Part shown: positions 23,729 through 35,158 of the stretch, one piece after another
Layout of the letters: each line of letters opens with the position of its first letter
Position numbering within the stretch: the first letter of the stretch is position 1
NCBI GenBank assembly: GCA_037176705.1
Contig: CM073893.1
Coordinates: 18,786,074-18,850,073, forward strand
Reading direction: 5' to 3'
Length of the DNA stretch: 64,000 nt
From: Molossus alvarezi
Lineage: Eukaryota > Chordata > Mammalia > Chiroptera > Molossidae
The notes under the pieces: model-generated
The model's input: the letters and a program-made list of their open reading frames with translations, nothing else
Databases searched by the model: none
What the model was told of the DNA's origin: nothing
Position numbers and translations under genes: made by a program

Positions 23729-25639
23729 TTTTCCCCCTTCCTTACTACACTGCATTCTTTAAGGGCAAGAACTGTGTCTTAGTTTTCTTTGAGTTCCCTG
23801 CACCTGGCACATTATACATCAGCAGATGCTTAGTATATTCATGAAAAAATATTAGCGATCTCTCTAAGCACTGTGGTATAGTAGAAAAAGCACTATATTG
23901 AACCCTGCCCACAATCAGCTATAACTAACAAATTCTGAACTTCCACTAAAATAAGTGGATTATTTAGGTCTCTGAATTTCCCTGTGATCTCTGCTAACTT
24001 AGTTTTTATTTCTATCAATTCTTGATAGGTAATAAAACTACTTTAAAAATAAGTCTTTAATTCAAATGCTTATTAACTTATACTGGATTTATCTCAATGT
24101 AGGCTTCACTATAAGGTTTAAATAAAATAGTAGCTGTGAAGAGAAAAGCTTTCCTAACTTGATGGCCTTAGGGCCATAGGAACTTATTTTTCTCTCAGCT
24201 TCACTGGTATATCATTTTCCTCCCTTAAGACTTTCTCATTGTTATCTACTACTTCCACTTCTATTTCTACTCTTAATTTTTTACCTAGCTCCTAGCTTAC
24301 TTTTTTAACTAGTTCAGGAAGATGACTGCCATGTGATAGAAACTACTGATGGCAGAGGGGAAGAAAAGGAAGAAGAAGAGCTCCAGCAGTCATAGTTTTT
24401 CCTCAACCTATCTTCTTCTCTTGCTTGGAGTGAGGGCACACTGGTCTTTACAAAGACTTAAATCCTAGTCCCTTGTTCACCAATACTCTTTCCACTTATA
24501 TCCCATCTTTTAATTTTGGACTAACAAAAACAAATAAAGAGAGAAGAGCTTTTAACTTTCTGTCTGGTTCCCCTTACCCTTTCCTGTCTTTTAGAAAACT
24601 CTGCCTTGTAATTTTAAAACAGTTTCCACTCTTATAATTGGTCATATAGAGAGAGGAGTCTCCCTTTTCTACTGAAGCAAAAAAATGTGTTCCTGCTTAA
24701 AAAACTCTTCACATCATAGGTAGTTTCTTCTATTAGGATACTGTTAGTTTACAGGCACATTACAAATTATTAGATAGGTGTTTTTGGTCCTGACTAAAGG
24801 GATAACTACCATATAAAAGTTAACTTAATTTTATAAGGGAGGGGATTTAAAATTTGTAGTTACAATTGACTTTTAAAATATAAGTTATTTAAAAATCAGA
24901 GTTTGGTTATCGAACTTCAATTAGCAGTTTTGTATTTTAAGTTGCATGGGAAGCAAAGATAGGCAAAGTTGATTATATTGCATAAAAATCTGCTACATGG
25001 TTTATTTAAAACTCATATGTGGATACTTCCTATTTTGACATTATCTTATTTGTCATACAAAATAGTTAAATTAACTCAGAGAAACTGTTAACTCTAAGAC
25101 ATGTCAGGTTTAGATGGCAGGCTAAAATTTTTTATTATAATTACTGAGCTAACTGCTTCTCTAGAAAGAGTTAGGTTTATTTCTTCTTTGATTAAATCGA
25201 GTAGACAGACCAGGTAAAATGGGAGGTACCATAAGTCCTGGTTTGCCTGGGTCAATCTTGGCTGACACCAGTTGTCTTGGAGTAATTACTAGAGTCCTCT
25301 TTCATTCTTTGAAGTATGCTGGGTTGGATGGCAAGGCATATGGTCACCCTACTTCTAATGTGGTCTTTTCAAATAAAAGTAACTCTACTATTTAGGTACT
25401 CAATATGCAGAAGGCCAATAACTGAAGGGTATACAAAGAAATACAAAAAATGGTATCTGCCCTCAAAGTGCTTAAAACTTACTTGAAGGGAGTGAATAAA
25501 CATTTCAAGTTAAACACACAAAATTTAAATGGCTTTTAAAAATATAACTAGGAGAAATGTTCTAAGAAAGAAGATAGTTACTTGCTAAATGAATGGCACA
25601 ATAATTGGTATTACAGGGTTTCACAGGAGATGGAGTAAC
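23729..25639. other. Intron with L2 and MIR fragments
   Basis: About 23755-23850 ('ttccctgcacctggcacatt') resembles a plus-strand L2 end. About 23868-24010 ('gtggtatagtagaaaaagca' to 'tttccctgtgatctctgc') resembles a plus-strand MIR. About 25420-25500 ('tggtatctgccctcaaagtg') resembles a minus-strand L2. The rest is AT-rich intron. A short purine-rich open frame at 24317-24394 was considered and rejected as an exon. Confidence 0.55.
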
Positions 25640-25862
25640 TTTCTATTAAATTAACACCATTTACTGAATGTCAGGTCTGTTCAGAGTGCTTTATACATAC
25701 ATTAGTTAACCCTCACAATTATCCTATAAGGTGTACTATTATTCTCACAAGGATGGAAATTTTACTGATAAGAAATGTATTTGATAGAGGTTAAATAGCA
25801 TATGAAAGTTTATACAGACAATAAATGACAGAGTTGAGATTTAAACCCAGGTTCTCTAATTA
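25640..25862 (-). mobile_element. MIR SINE, nearly complete
   Basis: Reads as the reverse complement of MIR, with 'actgaatgtcaggtctgttc', 'gtgctttatacatacattag', 'cctcacaattatcctataag' and 'aatgacagagttgagattta' followed by 'aacccagg'. These appear in the right order over ~220 bp with heavy divergence, as expected for this ancient family. Confidence 0.8.
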
Positions 25863-25904
25863 CAAAGTAAGAGACCTTTTTATTGCTTTTGTCTTCACAA
25901 AGGG

Positions 25905-26010
25905 TGGTTGTTTTCAACTGGGGGTGATTTTGCCCCCAGGGAACATTTGGTGATATCTGGAGACATTTTTGTTTGTTACAAGCGTGTATGTGTGTGTGTG
26001 TGGGGGGGGT
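25905..26010 (+). mobile_element. MER5A-like hAT-Charlie DNA transposon relic
   Basis: 'tgggggtgattttgccccca' followed by 'gggaacatttggtgatatct' and 'ggagacatttttg' matches the start of the MER5A non-autonomous hAT family as I know it. A (TG)n and G run at about 25985-26010 follows. The right end is unclear. Confidence 0.75.
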
Positions 26011-26370
26011 GGCTAGTGAGGAAGGTAGAGTGAATACTCACTAAAGACTTTACAAAAAAAACTTTTAAAGATAAGATCTAAACTCAGTCTTGAAACACTG
26101 GTAGCATTTGGATAGGCTGGGGGTGGTGGTGATAAGGGTGAATTCTAGATAAGACTAGTATAGTATGTATAAGACAGATTCAAGAGACAGTGAATAAATA
26201 AATTTACCAAACTAGAAGTAAAAGAGACTAATTAGAATGCTGCTGTAGTAGTTAAGCTATAAGGTACTCAGAGTTTGCCTTGGTGTGGTGGTAGTAAGAA
26301 AGTAAGAAACCACAAGCATATATACCTTTATATATCATAAATGTTCTCATCTAAAACAATAATAAATTAC

Positions 26371-26379
26371 CATTCTTAC
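26371..26379 (-). other. FNDC3A: FNDC3A splice donor
   Basis: The minus-strand exon ends ...ATTACAG followed by gtaagaatg, close to the consensus donor. It leaves the reading frame after one base of the next codon (intron phase 1). Confidence 0.88.
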
Positions 26380-26455
26380 CTGTAATGCACTGAAACTGTC
26401 CATCTTCTCTTCTTATTGTAAATGCTTCTCCTGGATTAACTTGTACCAGAATAAC
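26380..26455 (-). CDS. FNDC3A: FNDC3A internal coding exon (76 bp)
   Basis: Read on the minus strand, a 76-bp segment is open throughout and translates to 25 residues, VILVQVNPGEAF then TIRR and EDGQFQCIT, plus one extra base. It begins in phase 0 after a pyrimidine-rich acceptor (ctttccctctttttaag) and ends at CAG followed by gtaagaat, a strong donor. From memory this peptide is the N-terminal part of FNDC3A, about residues 34-58. The paralogue FNDC3B has a related but different stretch (PGETFTIRAEDG), which argues against it. FNDC3A is a tail-anchored membrane protein, largely ER/Golgi, with a proline-rich N-terminus and several fibronectin type III domains; in mouse it is needed for spermatid-Sertoli cell adhesion. 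This exon precedes the FN3 domains. No lesion is visible. Flanking exons are not in the window as far as I can see. Confidence 0.93.
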
Positions 26456-26476
26456 CTTAAAAAGAGGGAAAGCAGT
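26456..26476 (-). other. FNDC3A: FNDC3A splice acceptor and polypyrimidine tract
   Basis: On the minus strand, 'tgctttccctctttttaag' ends immediately before the exon. It is a good polypyrimidine tract with a single AG that fixes the exon start at 26455. Confidence 0.88.
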
Positions 26477-26889
26477 ACTAATCAAAACAACAGCAGAGCA
26501 AATTAGTATATCAAGGTATCAAATGTTGCTAGTAAGAGAGTAGATGTGAGCTATTTAACCCTATGAAACTGGAAAGGAAAATGGGGATTACACATTTTAC
26601 ACATTAGTTTAAAAAGCATTACTTCACTTTTCTGGAGGGCAAAGTTTTATTGGAAAGTCAGTAAATCTCACTATAAAACAATGATGGAGTCAAACCACAG
26701 AATATCTGGGTCATCTACACTTAGTTCATCAGTTGCTAAGTGCTGCGTTTTTTAAAACAAACAAAAGTATTGATGTATAAGTAGAGTATATTTGAATTAG
26801 TGTGACTTTTCGAATTATATTTAAGAATCCCACCACTTTAAGTAGTTTTCATTTTATAGGTAATACCAATTTCATGACATTTGAAAAAC
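26477..26889. other. Intron upstream of the exon, nothing recognised
   Basis: AT-rich sequence without a transposon I can name. It is the immediate 5' intronic flank of the FNDC3A exon. Confidence 0.6.
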
Positions 26890-27400
26890 AGAAAACTGGA
26901 AAATAATCTGAGGTTTTTCTATCCTAAGATAAACATTGCTAACATTCTGAATAAATTTCTTAGTCTTGTTCTCTATGGATAGGCTTAATTTTTCTCCTTA
27001 AACATAGATATAAGATCTCCAATTCTGTACTCTAATATTATAAAAAGACTTTCCATGTTATTATTCACAGTATTTAATCACATGGCTATACCATAAACTA
27101 CTTTACCATTCTCTTAATGTAAGAAAATTAGGTGGTTTTCAATTTTTCTATTATTATAAACAATGCAGAAGTGAGCATTTTGGTATGTACTTTCCCCCTC
27201 TATATAATTAGTATTTCTCCCTTATAATATATTCCCAGAAACAGAAGTCTTGTGTCTGTTGCTAAACTGCTTTTTACTAATTCATATTCTCCCTCGTAGT
27301 TTTTGAGAACACCCTTTTACTACATTTTCCACAACCCTGGAAATTATAGTTTTGAAATCTTTGCTACCTTGATAGATGAAAATAGTATATTACTATCTTT
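26890..27400 (-). mobile_element. Ancient L1 (L1ME-like) fragment
   Basis: It reads like the reverse complement of an old L1 3' region: 'aaaactggaaaataatctga', 'aacattctgaataaatttct', 'gactttccatgttattattc', 'tattataaacaatgcagaag' and 'tattcccagaaacagaagtc'. It is very diverged, so the edges are uncertain. Confidence 0.6.
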
Positions 27401-27549
27401 TAAATTTTCACTCAATTTTTAATAAAGCTAAATGCCATCTTTTATGTTTATTGCTAGCTCTTTCATAAACTGGTTCTTTAATGTTATATTTGGAGTCTGA
27501 AGTGTTCTTAGTGGTTTGTATTTCTTTGTATATTAGTAATAATAATAAG

Positions 27550-27765
27550 CCCTGGCCTGTGTGGTTTGGTTGGGCATAGTCCCATGCACCAAGAGGTTGC
27601 CAGTTCCATTCCTGGTCAGGGCACATGCCCGGGTTGCAGGCTCAATCCCCAGTAGGGGGCTGGAAGGAGGCAGCGGATAGATGTTTCTCTGTCATCGATG
27701 TTTCTCTGTCTCTCTCTTTCCCCCTCTCTCTGTCTCTCAAATCAATAAAAACATATATTTTTTTA
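27550..27765 (+). mobile_element. Bat tRNA-derived SINE ('aatcaataaa' tail type)
   Basis: The head 'gccctggcctgtgtggtttg', 'catgcaccaagaggttgcc', B-box-like 'gttccattcctgg' and a tail of 'aaatcaataaaaac' are present. The 'gcaggaggcag' motif is present as 'ggaaggaggcag'. Confidence 0.9.
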
Positions 27766-27879
27766 AAAAATAGCAATAATATTGTACTATATTATGCTGC
27801 AATTATATTCCTATTTCATTTTCTCCTTAATTTTTAATATAATTGTTTATTTTCTTATAGCCAACATTATCTATTTTTT

Positions 27880-28352
27880 AAAAAATTTCTTTAATGATTT
27901 TAGAGAGGAAGGGACAGGGAAAGAGAGACAGAAACATCGATGAGCCCTGGCCGGTTTGGCTCAGCGGTTGGAGCGTCGGCCTGCGGTACAGAGAGACCTG
28001 GGTTCGGTTCCCGCTAAGGGCATGTACCTCGGTTGCAGTTTGTCCCCGGCCCTGGTTGGTCGTGCGGGTGGCAGCCACTCGATGTGTCCCTTCACATCGA
28101 TGTTTCTCTCTCTCTCTCTTCCTCTCTCTCCCTCCCGCTCTATCTGAACAAAAAATGGAAAAATGTCCTCGGTTGAGGATTAAAAAAAAAAAAAGAAACA
28201 TCGATGAGAGAGAACATCGATTGGCCACCTCCTGCATGCCCTCCACTGGGGATCAGGCTCACAACCTGGGCATGTGCCCTGACTGGGAAATTGAACCAGC
28301 AACCTCTTGTTGCATGGGTCGATGCTCAACCACTGAGCCACACTGGCTGGGC
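27880..28352 (-). mobile_element. Bat SINE split by a younger SINE
   Basis: The minus-strand head is at 28352 (ggcccagccagtgtggctca) and the tail is at 27880-27929 ('ttctttaatgattttagaga'). A second SINE (27944-28193) is inserted in its middle. The two halves join perfectly once the insert and one 14-bp duplication are removed. Confidence 0.9.
27944..28193 (+). mobile_element. Young VES-type SINE inserted inside another SINE
   Basis: Complete copy from 'gccctggccggtttggctca' through 'gacctgggttcggttcccgc' and 'cactcgatgtgtccctt' to the 'gtcctcggttgaggatt' tail. The exact 14-bp duplication agaaacatcgatga at 27930-27943 and 28194-28207 marks the insertion in the opposite-strand SINE at 27880-28352. 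Confidence 0.93.
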
Positions 28353-28379
28353 CAACATTATCTATTTTTGTCTTTGTGA

Positions 28380-28640
28380 CCATCTTCGAGTGCTTCTAAA
28401 TTTAACTTGTGGCTGGCTATCAAGTACTTGAAATGTGGCTAGTCTGTATTTAGATGTGCAATAAAAGTGTAAAATACATACTGGATTTCAGAGACTTAAT
28501 ACAAAAAACTCCAACAATATAAATACCTTGTTAATAATTTTTTAAATGATTGCATGCTGAAATAATAGTCTGGACATACTGAGTTAAATAAACATTATCA
28601 CAATTAATTTCACCTGTTTTTATTTTTTTAATGTGGCTAA
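28380..28640 (+). mobile_element. Probable hAT-type DNA transposon relic
   Basis: 'tggctatcaagtacttgaaa', 'tgtggctagtctgtatttag', 'aaaagtgtaaaatacatact' and 'ttaatttcacctgttttta' then 'atgtggctaataaaa' resemble an old mammalian hAT (Charlie-group) MER element. The terminal inverted repeats are not clear, so the family name is left open. Confidence 0.5.
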
Positions 28641-28657
28641 TAAAATTTTTAAAGGTA

Positions 28658-28933
28658 GCCCTGGCCGGTTTGGCTCAGCGGTTAGAGCATCGGCCTGCGG
28701 TCTGGAGAGACCCGGGTTCGGTTCCCGCTAAGGGCATGTACCTCGGTTGCAGTTTGTCCCCGGCCCTGGTTGGGTTGTGCGGGTGGCAGCCACTCGATGT
28801 GTCCCTTTCACGTCAATGTTTCTCTCTCTCTCTCTCTTCCTCTCTCTCCCTCCCACTCTATCTGTGCAAAAAATGGAAAAAAAGTGTCCTCGGGTAGGAT
28901 AAAAAAATAAATAAAAAAAAAAAAAAAAAAAAA
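28658..28933 (+). mobile_element. Young VES-type SINE
   Basis: Full copy with head 'gccctggccggtttggctca', B-box 'gggttcggttccc', 'cactcgatgtgtccctttca' and a long A-rich tail. The 11-bp duplication ttttaaaggta lies at 28647-28657 and 28934-28944. Confidence 0.92.
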
Positions 28934-28944
28934 TTTTAAAGGTA

Positions 28945-29594
28945 GACACAAGCCAGTTATGAAGGGTCCCTTGAGTCATTTTAAGGGCAATGAAAGAGTG
29001 TTACACATGCAGGTAATGCTATGGAGGATTACCCTGGCTGCACTGCAGCAACCAGGTATAGGAAGACCTGTCAGGAGGCTACAGCAGTCATCTACCACAG
29101 TTAATGGCTACCTTATTAGGCAGTATAGCTCTAGATTCCCCAAGCTCTAAAATTACATTTCCAACAACTTTTTGGATTTATTTGCCCTGATAAACTGGAG
29201 GTACCTCAATCTTACTGTGTCTACATTTGACCTCATTATCTGAGTTTCCTGAGAAAATAAGCTGGGAAATTCATTACACCTGAATATACTATCAATTCAC
29301 AAACAAGTCTGAATTATTTATACATCAAAGTATTATTAAGTTGACTTGATTATAAGAACTTTGACTCAAGCTTTGTCTATACTTCACTAGATCTTGTCAA
29401 TCTGTAGAGGAGCTGGCTAATAAAACATATATCAGCTAAAATCTAAATAGAGATTAATGTTTGTAAATAAAAGGACAATGATCAAACTAATGAATCTGAG
29501 TTTCATTTTTAGTCTATGAAGGATAATTTGCAAACCTAAGCCTATATGCTTGATACCAGCATAAAAACAATGGAGATCTGTCAACCATACACCC
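28945..29594. other. Intron, nothing firmly recognised
   Basis: The part at 28960-29110 ('ggctgcactgcagcaaccag', 'ctgtcaggaggctacagcag') resembles the same unnamed ancient repeat suspected at 3310-3520. The rest is AT-rich intron without exon signals. Confidence 0.45.
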
Positions 29595-29690
29595 ATTTAA
29601 TTCATTATTTGACAAACAATTAATGAGCAAATACTATATGTTAAACACTGTTTGTAGAACTGGGGATAAAAGGGTGAATCAGTAAGGGAA
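29595..29690 (-). mobile_element. L2 LINE fragment
   Basis: 'aatgagcaaatactatatgt', 'aacactgtttgtagaactgg' and 'ggataaaagggtgaatca' follow the order of the reverse-complement L2 3' end. Diverged and short. Confidence 0.6.
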
Positions 29691-29784
29691 ATAGTACAGT
29701 CAATTAGTATTTTTTTTCCATTTAGGCTCATTTGTCTTCACAATTGCTTTTTAGAAATAAAAGTATTGTGACAAAAATAATGTA

Positions 29785-29990
29785 TTTGGAATCAGGCAAC
29801 TCTATGTTCAAATCCTACTCTATTCCTTAATAAATATGTGGTTTTAGGCAAATTATTTAAACTCTGTGAACTTCAGTATCTTTTCTAAAATGAAGTGGTT
29901 TTTAAAGATTAGGGAAACACAGTATGCAAAACTCCAGCACAGTGCTTGACACACAGATGATCCTCAAAAATAATTAGTATTCCTTCAAAT
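29785..29990 (+). mobile_element. MIR SINE
   Basis: 'tggaatcaggcaactctatg', 'ttcaaatcctactctattcc', 'ttaggcaaattatttaaact' and 'cacagtgcttgacacacaga' appear in MIR order over ~200 bp. Confidence 0.78.
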
Positions 29991-30892
29991 CCAGTATAAA
30001 AAGAATCCTAATTAATCATTTAGACAATGTAGAATACTTCATTTCCTGACAATGGTCGAAAAATAAGGTAATATCCCATACATAAAATACATATAGACAA
30101 TGTATGCATAAATGTGTATAATCAGATGTGTGTATGCACCCGTGTATGTCTCTGTGTGTACACAGCAACTAAGGATTTGTGTCTTCATCTACTTCAGAAT
30201 GGCTTACAAGTAGATCTGTTCTTCATTCTCTTATTAGTACTACTAGAAAGGGTCATATCTGCAAAAGTATGCCATGTATTCCACTGAAGATTAAGAGTTG
30301 GCAACAATTAAATCTTTAGTTTCTAAAGCCAGTACTATTTAAAGGTCATATTTAATTTTTCCACTTAAAATACAATTATTTTAAAGAAAAATTATATGGA
30401 CTTTATAATAATTACAATATCACTGTCAACACAAACTTCCAGATGTCATGATTTGGCTTTGCATGTCCATATATACATAATCCTTCTTAAAAACTGGCAT
30501 TCAAAGTAAGTCCAAAATATCAAGATTACACAAAGAGATGATTACCAGCTAAAAGTTGTATGTTTTACTTTATTGTTAACAAAGTATTTTCACACTTATT
30601 ATTTATTTTGTTCATTTTAGGATTGAGTTTAAAATATGAATTCACTGTTCATACAGATTATATCTGAATGATAATATACCCCCTTAACATGAACACTCCC
30701 AATATGACTGCCTACATTTGAAAACGAACTAATTTATCTTTTTAATACAAATTCTTTACACTTAAAAAGTACAAGTAAAAGTTTATCTTAAATGCTGACC
30801 GTCTTCTCACAGAATAAGTTTTCTTATATAAATTGCAACAATATATATTAAATTCAATTCATTATTCATTAAAACGCAAACATACAAGTTTC
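29991..30892. other. AT-rich intron, nothing recognised
   Basis: Contains short TG-rich stretches (about 30118-30170) and the left target duplication of the next SINE at about 30878-30892. No exon candidate. Confidence 0.55.
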
Positions 30893-31123
30893 TTTTAAAA
30901 TATATTTTTTAATATTTTTTCTTTATTGATTTTAGAGAGGGAGGAAGGGAGAGTAAGAGTGAGATAGAAACATCAATGAGAGAGAACATTATTTGGCCAC
31001 CTCTTGCATGCCTCCCACTGGGGATCGGGCCCACAACCTGGACATGTGCCCTGACTGGGAATCAAATCAGCAATCTCTTGGTTCACAGGTTGATGCTCAA
31101 CGACTGAGCCATACCTGTTGGGC
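30893..31123 (-). mobile_element. Bat tRNA-derived SINE ('aatcaataaa' tail type)
   Basis: The minus-strand head lies at 31123 ('gcccaacaggtatggctcag'), B-box-like 'ttgattcccagtcagggcac' is recognisable and the tail is 'tctctaaaatcaataaag'-like near 30920. Flanks 'caaacatacaagttt' and 'caaacactcaagttt' are a target duplication with two mismatches. Confidence 0.88.
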
Positions 31124-31138
31124 AAACACTCAAGTTTT

Positions 31139-32790
31139 TATATTGAGATTTAGAATTAAAATAATGAATATTGAGACTAGACAACATCTTACAATATAAT
31201 ATGATCAAATCAAAAGAAATTGAAGTAATTTTTAAGTTTCAAAAGTTTTATGATGACACAGTTACAGGGTAATAAATACTATTAGGTTATTTTGGACTTA
31301 GCAATAAATTATTCAAATTAAAAAGTTTGTGTATATGTATAAAACAGTCATTTCAAACATATTAACTAAAATATAATGAGAACACTCCTTAAATATGAAT
31401 GTTCAGACAGCGTTTCTTTCTGGTGTCTTACAATACTCTATATCATAGCTTTCCTTTTTCATAATACATAATCTGAAAATCCCCAATTTATAATTTCACA
31501 GGCTGCAGCTGGACTGATAATTCTGAACAGATATAAACTCTGAAATTCCATACTCAAATTATAAATACTTTAAATAGACTTGTAAAACAGAAATTTTAAA
31601 GATTCCATAAATTTCAACTATGCTAAAATATAATTATCTTAGCAATATTATATATAATTATATATAATTTACATTGCTAAAATATTAGTGTTCTTACAGT
31701 TTTAACTACAAAGTTGTAAGATTTAAAAATTTTAAATCATAGTATTTTTTTCAAAATACAGATTAACTACAGATTTAATAAAATTAACTTAGGAGAAACA
31801 CAGTGACTTTAAGTTTACCATAAAATTGGCAAATTTGTAGCTTTTATCCTCTATCAGAATATGTATATTTTTAATAGAATCATGTTACTTCCTTAATATA
31901 AATAAGGAAGCTTTAGATATAAATAAGAAACCGGACTGAAGTGCTAAATCAGAAATATGCTTATCTAGTAAAGTAATTTAAACCTTAGAACTTAACTTAC
32001 TCTTCCTTGCATCCTTTTTAATTTTCTCACTCAACTGCTACTATTACATCTACCAAAAGCTGCTGTAAGATTCAACAGCCTCTGCCCCAGGTTTTCAATC
32101 TTTTTCATTCAATAAGTACCCCTGTACTGAGGTAATCTTCATTGGCAAGTTGGACCTCAGACTGCCCTTAGACTAACAAGTCAACCTTTAGAAACTCCAT
32201 TCCAGGTAGCACCTTAAAGTATTTTATAGCTATCTGTTGAAAATACATGTTGAGGCAAGATGTTAAAGGCATAATCAATTATCAGTATACTCATCAATAC
32301 CTACTTCAAACCTTTCTTCCTATCAAATTAGCCAATTTATAGTAACCGTCCTGTTGTTCATGATTATATCAGGACACCATAGCAACTAAATAAAAAAAGA
32401 GCTGTAGTAGCATCTGTTTCTGGATCATTTGGTGTCAGTTAACAACTTGAAATTTAAGAGTATGCTGTTTCCAAATATATTTCATTTTAAAGCCATAGTT
32501 TTAGTTATTGTATTTATATTGGCTCTCTGATCTTGGAATATGTCAGTATATTTACAGTTTATAAATACTACATGTAGACATATATAAGAAAGTAGACAAT
32601 GTCACTATGCAAACAATTTAACATCATATACTTAAAAGTAACTTATTACTGCGTTAATTCTCCGGTTGACTCTAAGTTTAACAAATTTATCAAAGAAAAA
32701 TTATAACAGTCTTACAACAATAACTTATTTCTGGATCACTAGCAATCATATTTATACTACATAAACATATATCTAAAATATGCAGAGGGG
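31139..32790. other. AT-rich intron, nothing recognised
   Basis: About 1.65 kb with no transposon I can name and no exon candidate. A small hairpin (ttagcaat at 31639-31646, attgctaa at 31673-31680) encloses a self-complementary 'tatataattatata' core. Confidence 0.6.
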
Positions 32791-33400
32791 GTTTTAAGAT
32801 ATTTTTGAGATATAAATAATATACCATAAAATTTAACCTTTAAGGAGTACAATTCATTGATTTCCAGGACAAACACAGAGTTGTACAACGATCAACAAGG
32901 TAAATAGAATTTTGTGACTCGCTTCTTTCACTTAGTATAAAGTTTTCAAGACTCATCCAAGTTGTAGCATATACTAAAGTACCTCATTCTAGTTTATGGC
33001 CAAGTAACATTCCACTGTATAGATACATCAAATTTTGTTTATCTATTCATCTGATGATGGAAATATGGATTGTTTTCACCTTTTGGTTATTATGAATAAT
33101 GCTGTACAAGTTTTTGCACGGGCATAGGTTTTTCTTTATGTTGACTATATACCTAGGAGAATTGCTGGGTCGTATGATAACTGTATGTTTGAGAAACTGC
33201 CAGACGGTTTTCCAAAGTGGATTCCCCAGTTTATATTCCCACCAGCAGTGTATGAGTGTCACAATTTTTTCACATCCTTACCAACACTTGTTACTACCTT
33301 TTTAATTCTAGCCATTCTAGTGAGTGTGAAATGGTATCTCATTGTGGTTTTCATTTGTATCTCCATAATGACTAAGGATGTTGAGGACATTTTTTAACTG
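32791..33400 (-). mobile_element. Old L1 (L1M-type) fragment
   Basis: Reverse complement of an L1 3' region and ORF2 C-terminus, in order: 'cttctttcacttagtataaa', 'aagtaacattccactgtata', 'gagaattgctgggtcgtatg', 'ttatattcccaccagcagtg' and 'atggtatctcattgtggttt'. It abuts plus-strand L1 copy C. Confidence 0.8.
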
Positions 33401-34504
33401 ATTAAATTTTTTTAACTAGAGATAGTTTCTTGAAAAGCTTTATGTAGAGCCCCATCAGTGATTAAACTGTTTGCCAAGGGGAAAGGCTTCTCCCACCTTG
33501 AACACAGGGTCAGAACCTCTCCCCACACCCATGGACCCTAAGATACCACTCTGTCCTGCTGGGTCAGCATAGAGCTGGATCAGCGACACAGAGGAGCAGC
33601 ACAGGTCTGGGAATTTCGGTCCCTGCTTTGCTGAGACCAGCTGTGCAGAGATCGGAATCCTGTGTGGGGTAATTTTCTGTCCCTTCTGTTTGGACTGGTG
33701 CAAGGGTGCTGGTTCCATGCAGAGATGGAATTTTTGGACTGTATCCCCAGGGGAGGCTTCTGTCAGGGAGACAGATGGAAGAGTGCTACGATTTCACTGT
33801 GGGATGGCTGATCCAAGCTCCCTCTAAGTTCTGCCAAGCAGCCTCAGGAAGGAGAGGTAGAGCCTGCCCCACTCTCCTGCATGCTGTGAATACCACACCC
33901 AACAGAAGATTGTTTTGTTCAGCCCTATAAAGTTCTGAATAGCCCTGCTGGGTACAGCTCTGTGAGGGCATGAGAGAATGGCTCAGAGCAGGACATTCCA
34001 AGTGTAAGGCCCTCAGAGGCTATCGTCTGAGACTGGGGGGAAGTGCTTAGCAACCTCCTTCAGGCTAGATTGGCAACATCCTCAACTGGAGACTCTTTTT
34101 GATCAGCACTCCTGAGCCCAGGGCTGCTAAAACTTCTCAATAACAGACTACAGGCTGCACCAAACCTGAACTTGTAGCAAGCCCCCTTAAGGGGAACTAG
34201 AGTTGGAGTCTCTGGTAGAGACTGAGAAGTCTGGCTTTGAAGTAGAGACTAGCTTCCCCTCATTGAGTGTTTGCATAATCCCCAAGCAGGGGACCCACTA
34301 GCCCAAGCTAAGCTAGCCTGGGTCCATCCTACAGACTCTCTCTGGAAGACTCTGGAGAAGACCAGGCAACCTCAAGGGGTAGGCAGAGAAGCTGACGGGT
34401 GGAAGCAAACCTCATAGAGCCTGGGTCCGACCACAGATCTGCCATAAGCTAAAAGAAACCAACCTATTTACACAGATTGGTCCCTCCCATGAACACAAAG
34501 GTTT

Positions 34505-34506
<2 letters not shown>

Positions 34507-34546
<40 letters not shown>
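34507..34546. repeat. (CA)n microsatellite
   Basis: About 20 uninterrupted CA units within the 5'UTR of L1 copy C. Confidence 0.95.
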
Positions 34547-34548
<2 letters not shown>

Positions 34549-35158
34549 GAATAGAGTGGTAATTACACACTGACAGTCCAAGGCCAGTTATACACAATGT
34601 CTGACAGCGACCTGCATCAAAACCCACCCAAAAGGACCCAGAAACAACACAATCAGTAGTGGGCCACAGACCACACCAGAGCAACACCTAACTAAACAAT
34701 CAGCACACCCAAAGGTGGATCATGGTGATAAACGTTTACTTCTACAGACACCCAGCCAGGAGGGTTAACAATTGATTGTACCACTGAGTTCATCATGATC
34801 CCTCATGACTACACCTGCAGTTTGCACACCATGATTGGGGTTGAGCCTCATAGTCAGCCAGCTTGAGGGTCGATTCCAACCATGAAAGGGCCACAGCAAT
34901 CAAGACCCAATTACAAGAGAAGGAGCCAAACAACCCACACAAGAGACATTCCTAGAGCATCCAGCTTAGGAGATGAAGGAGATTATAGCAATGACTGCCA
35001 CAGGACATCTACTACAGAAGGCCACCCCACCAAGACTGGGAGACACAGCAATCCTATGTAATACATAGAAACAAACACAATGAGATAGCCAAAATGGGAA
35101 GACCAAAAAACAGATCCCAGATGAAATAACAGAAGGGAATTCTAGAAAAAGAGATAAA

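Noticed and set aside
24317..24394. Open frame after a possible acceptor, reading EDDCHVIETTDGRGEEKEEE then ELQQS and a stop, on the plus strand
   Set aside because: Only about 25 codons long and purine-rich, so it is easily open by chance. It is not on the FNDC3A strand, matches no protein I recognise, and the stop is followed by ordinary AT-rich intron.
27944..28020. tRNA gene, from A- and B-box-like motifs
   Set aside because: The motifs belong to tRNA-derived SINE heads repeated throughout the window; no clover-leaf with an intact anticodon arm and acceptor stem is present.
27894..28379. 161-codon open frame on the plus strand
   Set aside because: It runs across two SINEs in opposite orientation. 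The translation is of SINE heads and C/T runs and has no protein family features.
34412..34687. Cys/Val-repeat open frame on the minus strand
   Set aside because: It is driven by the CA microsatellite in the L1 copy C 5'UTR.
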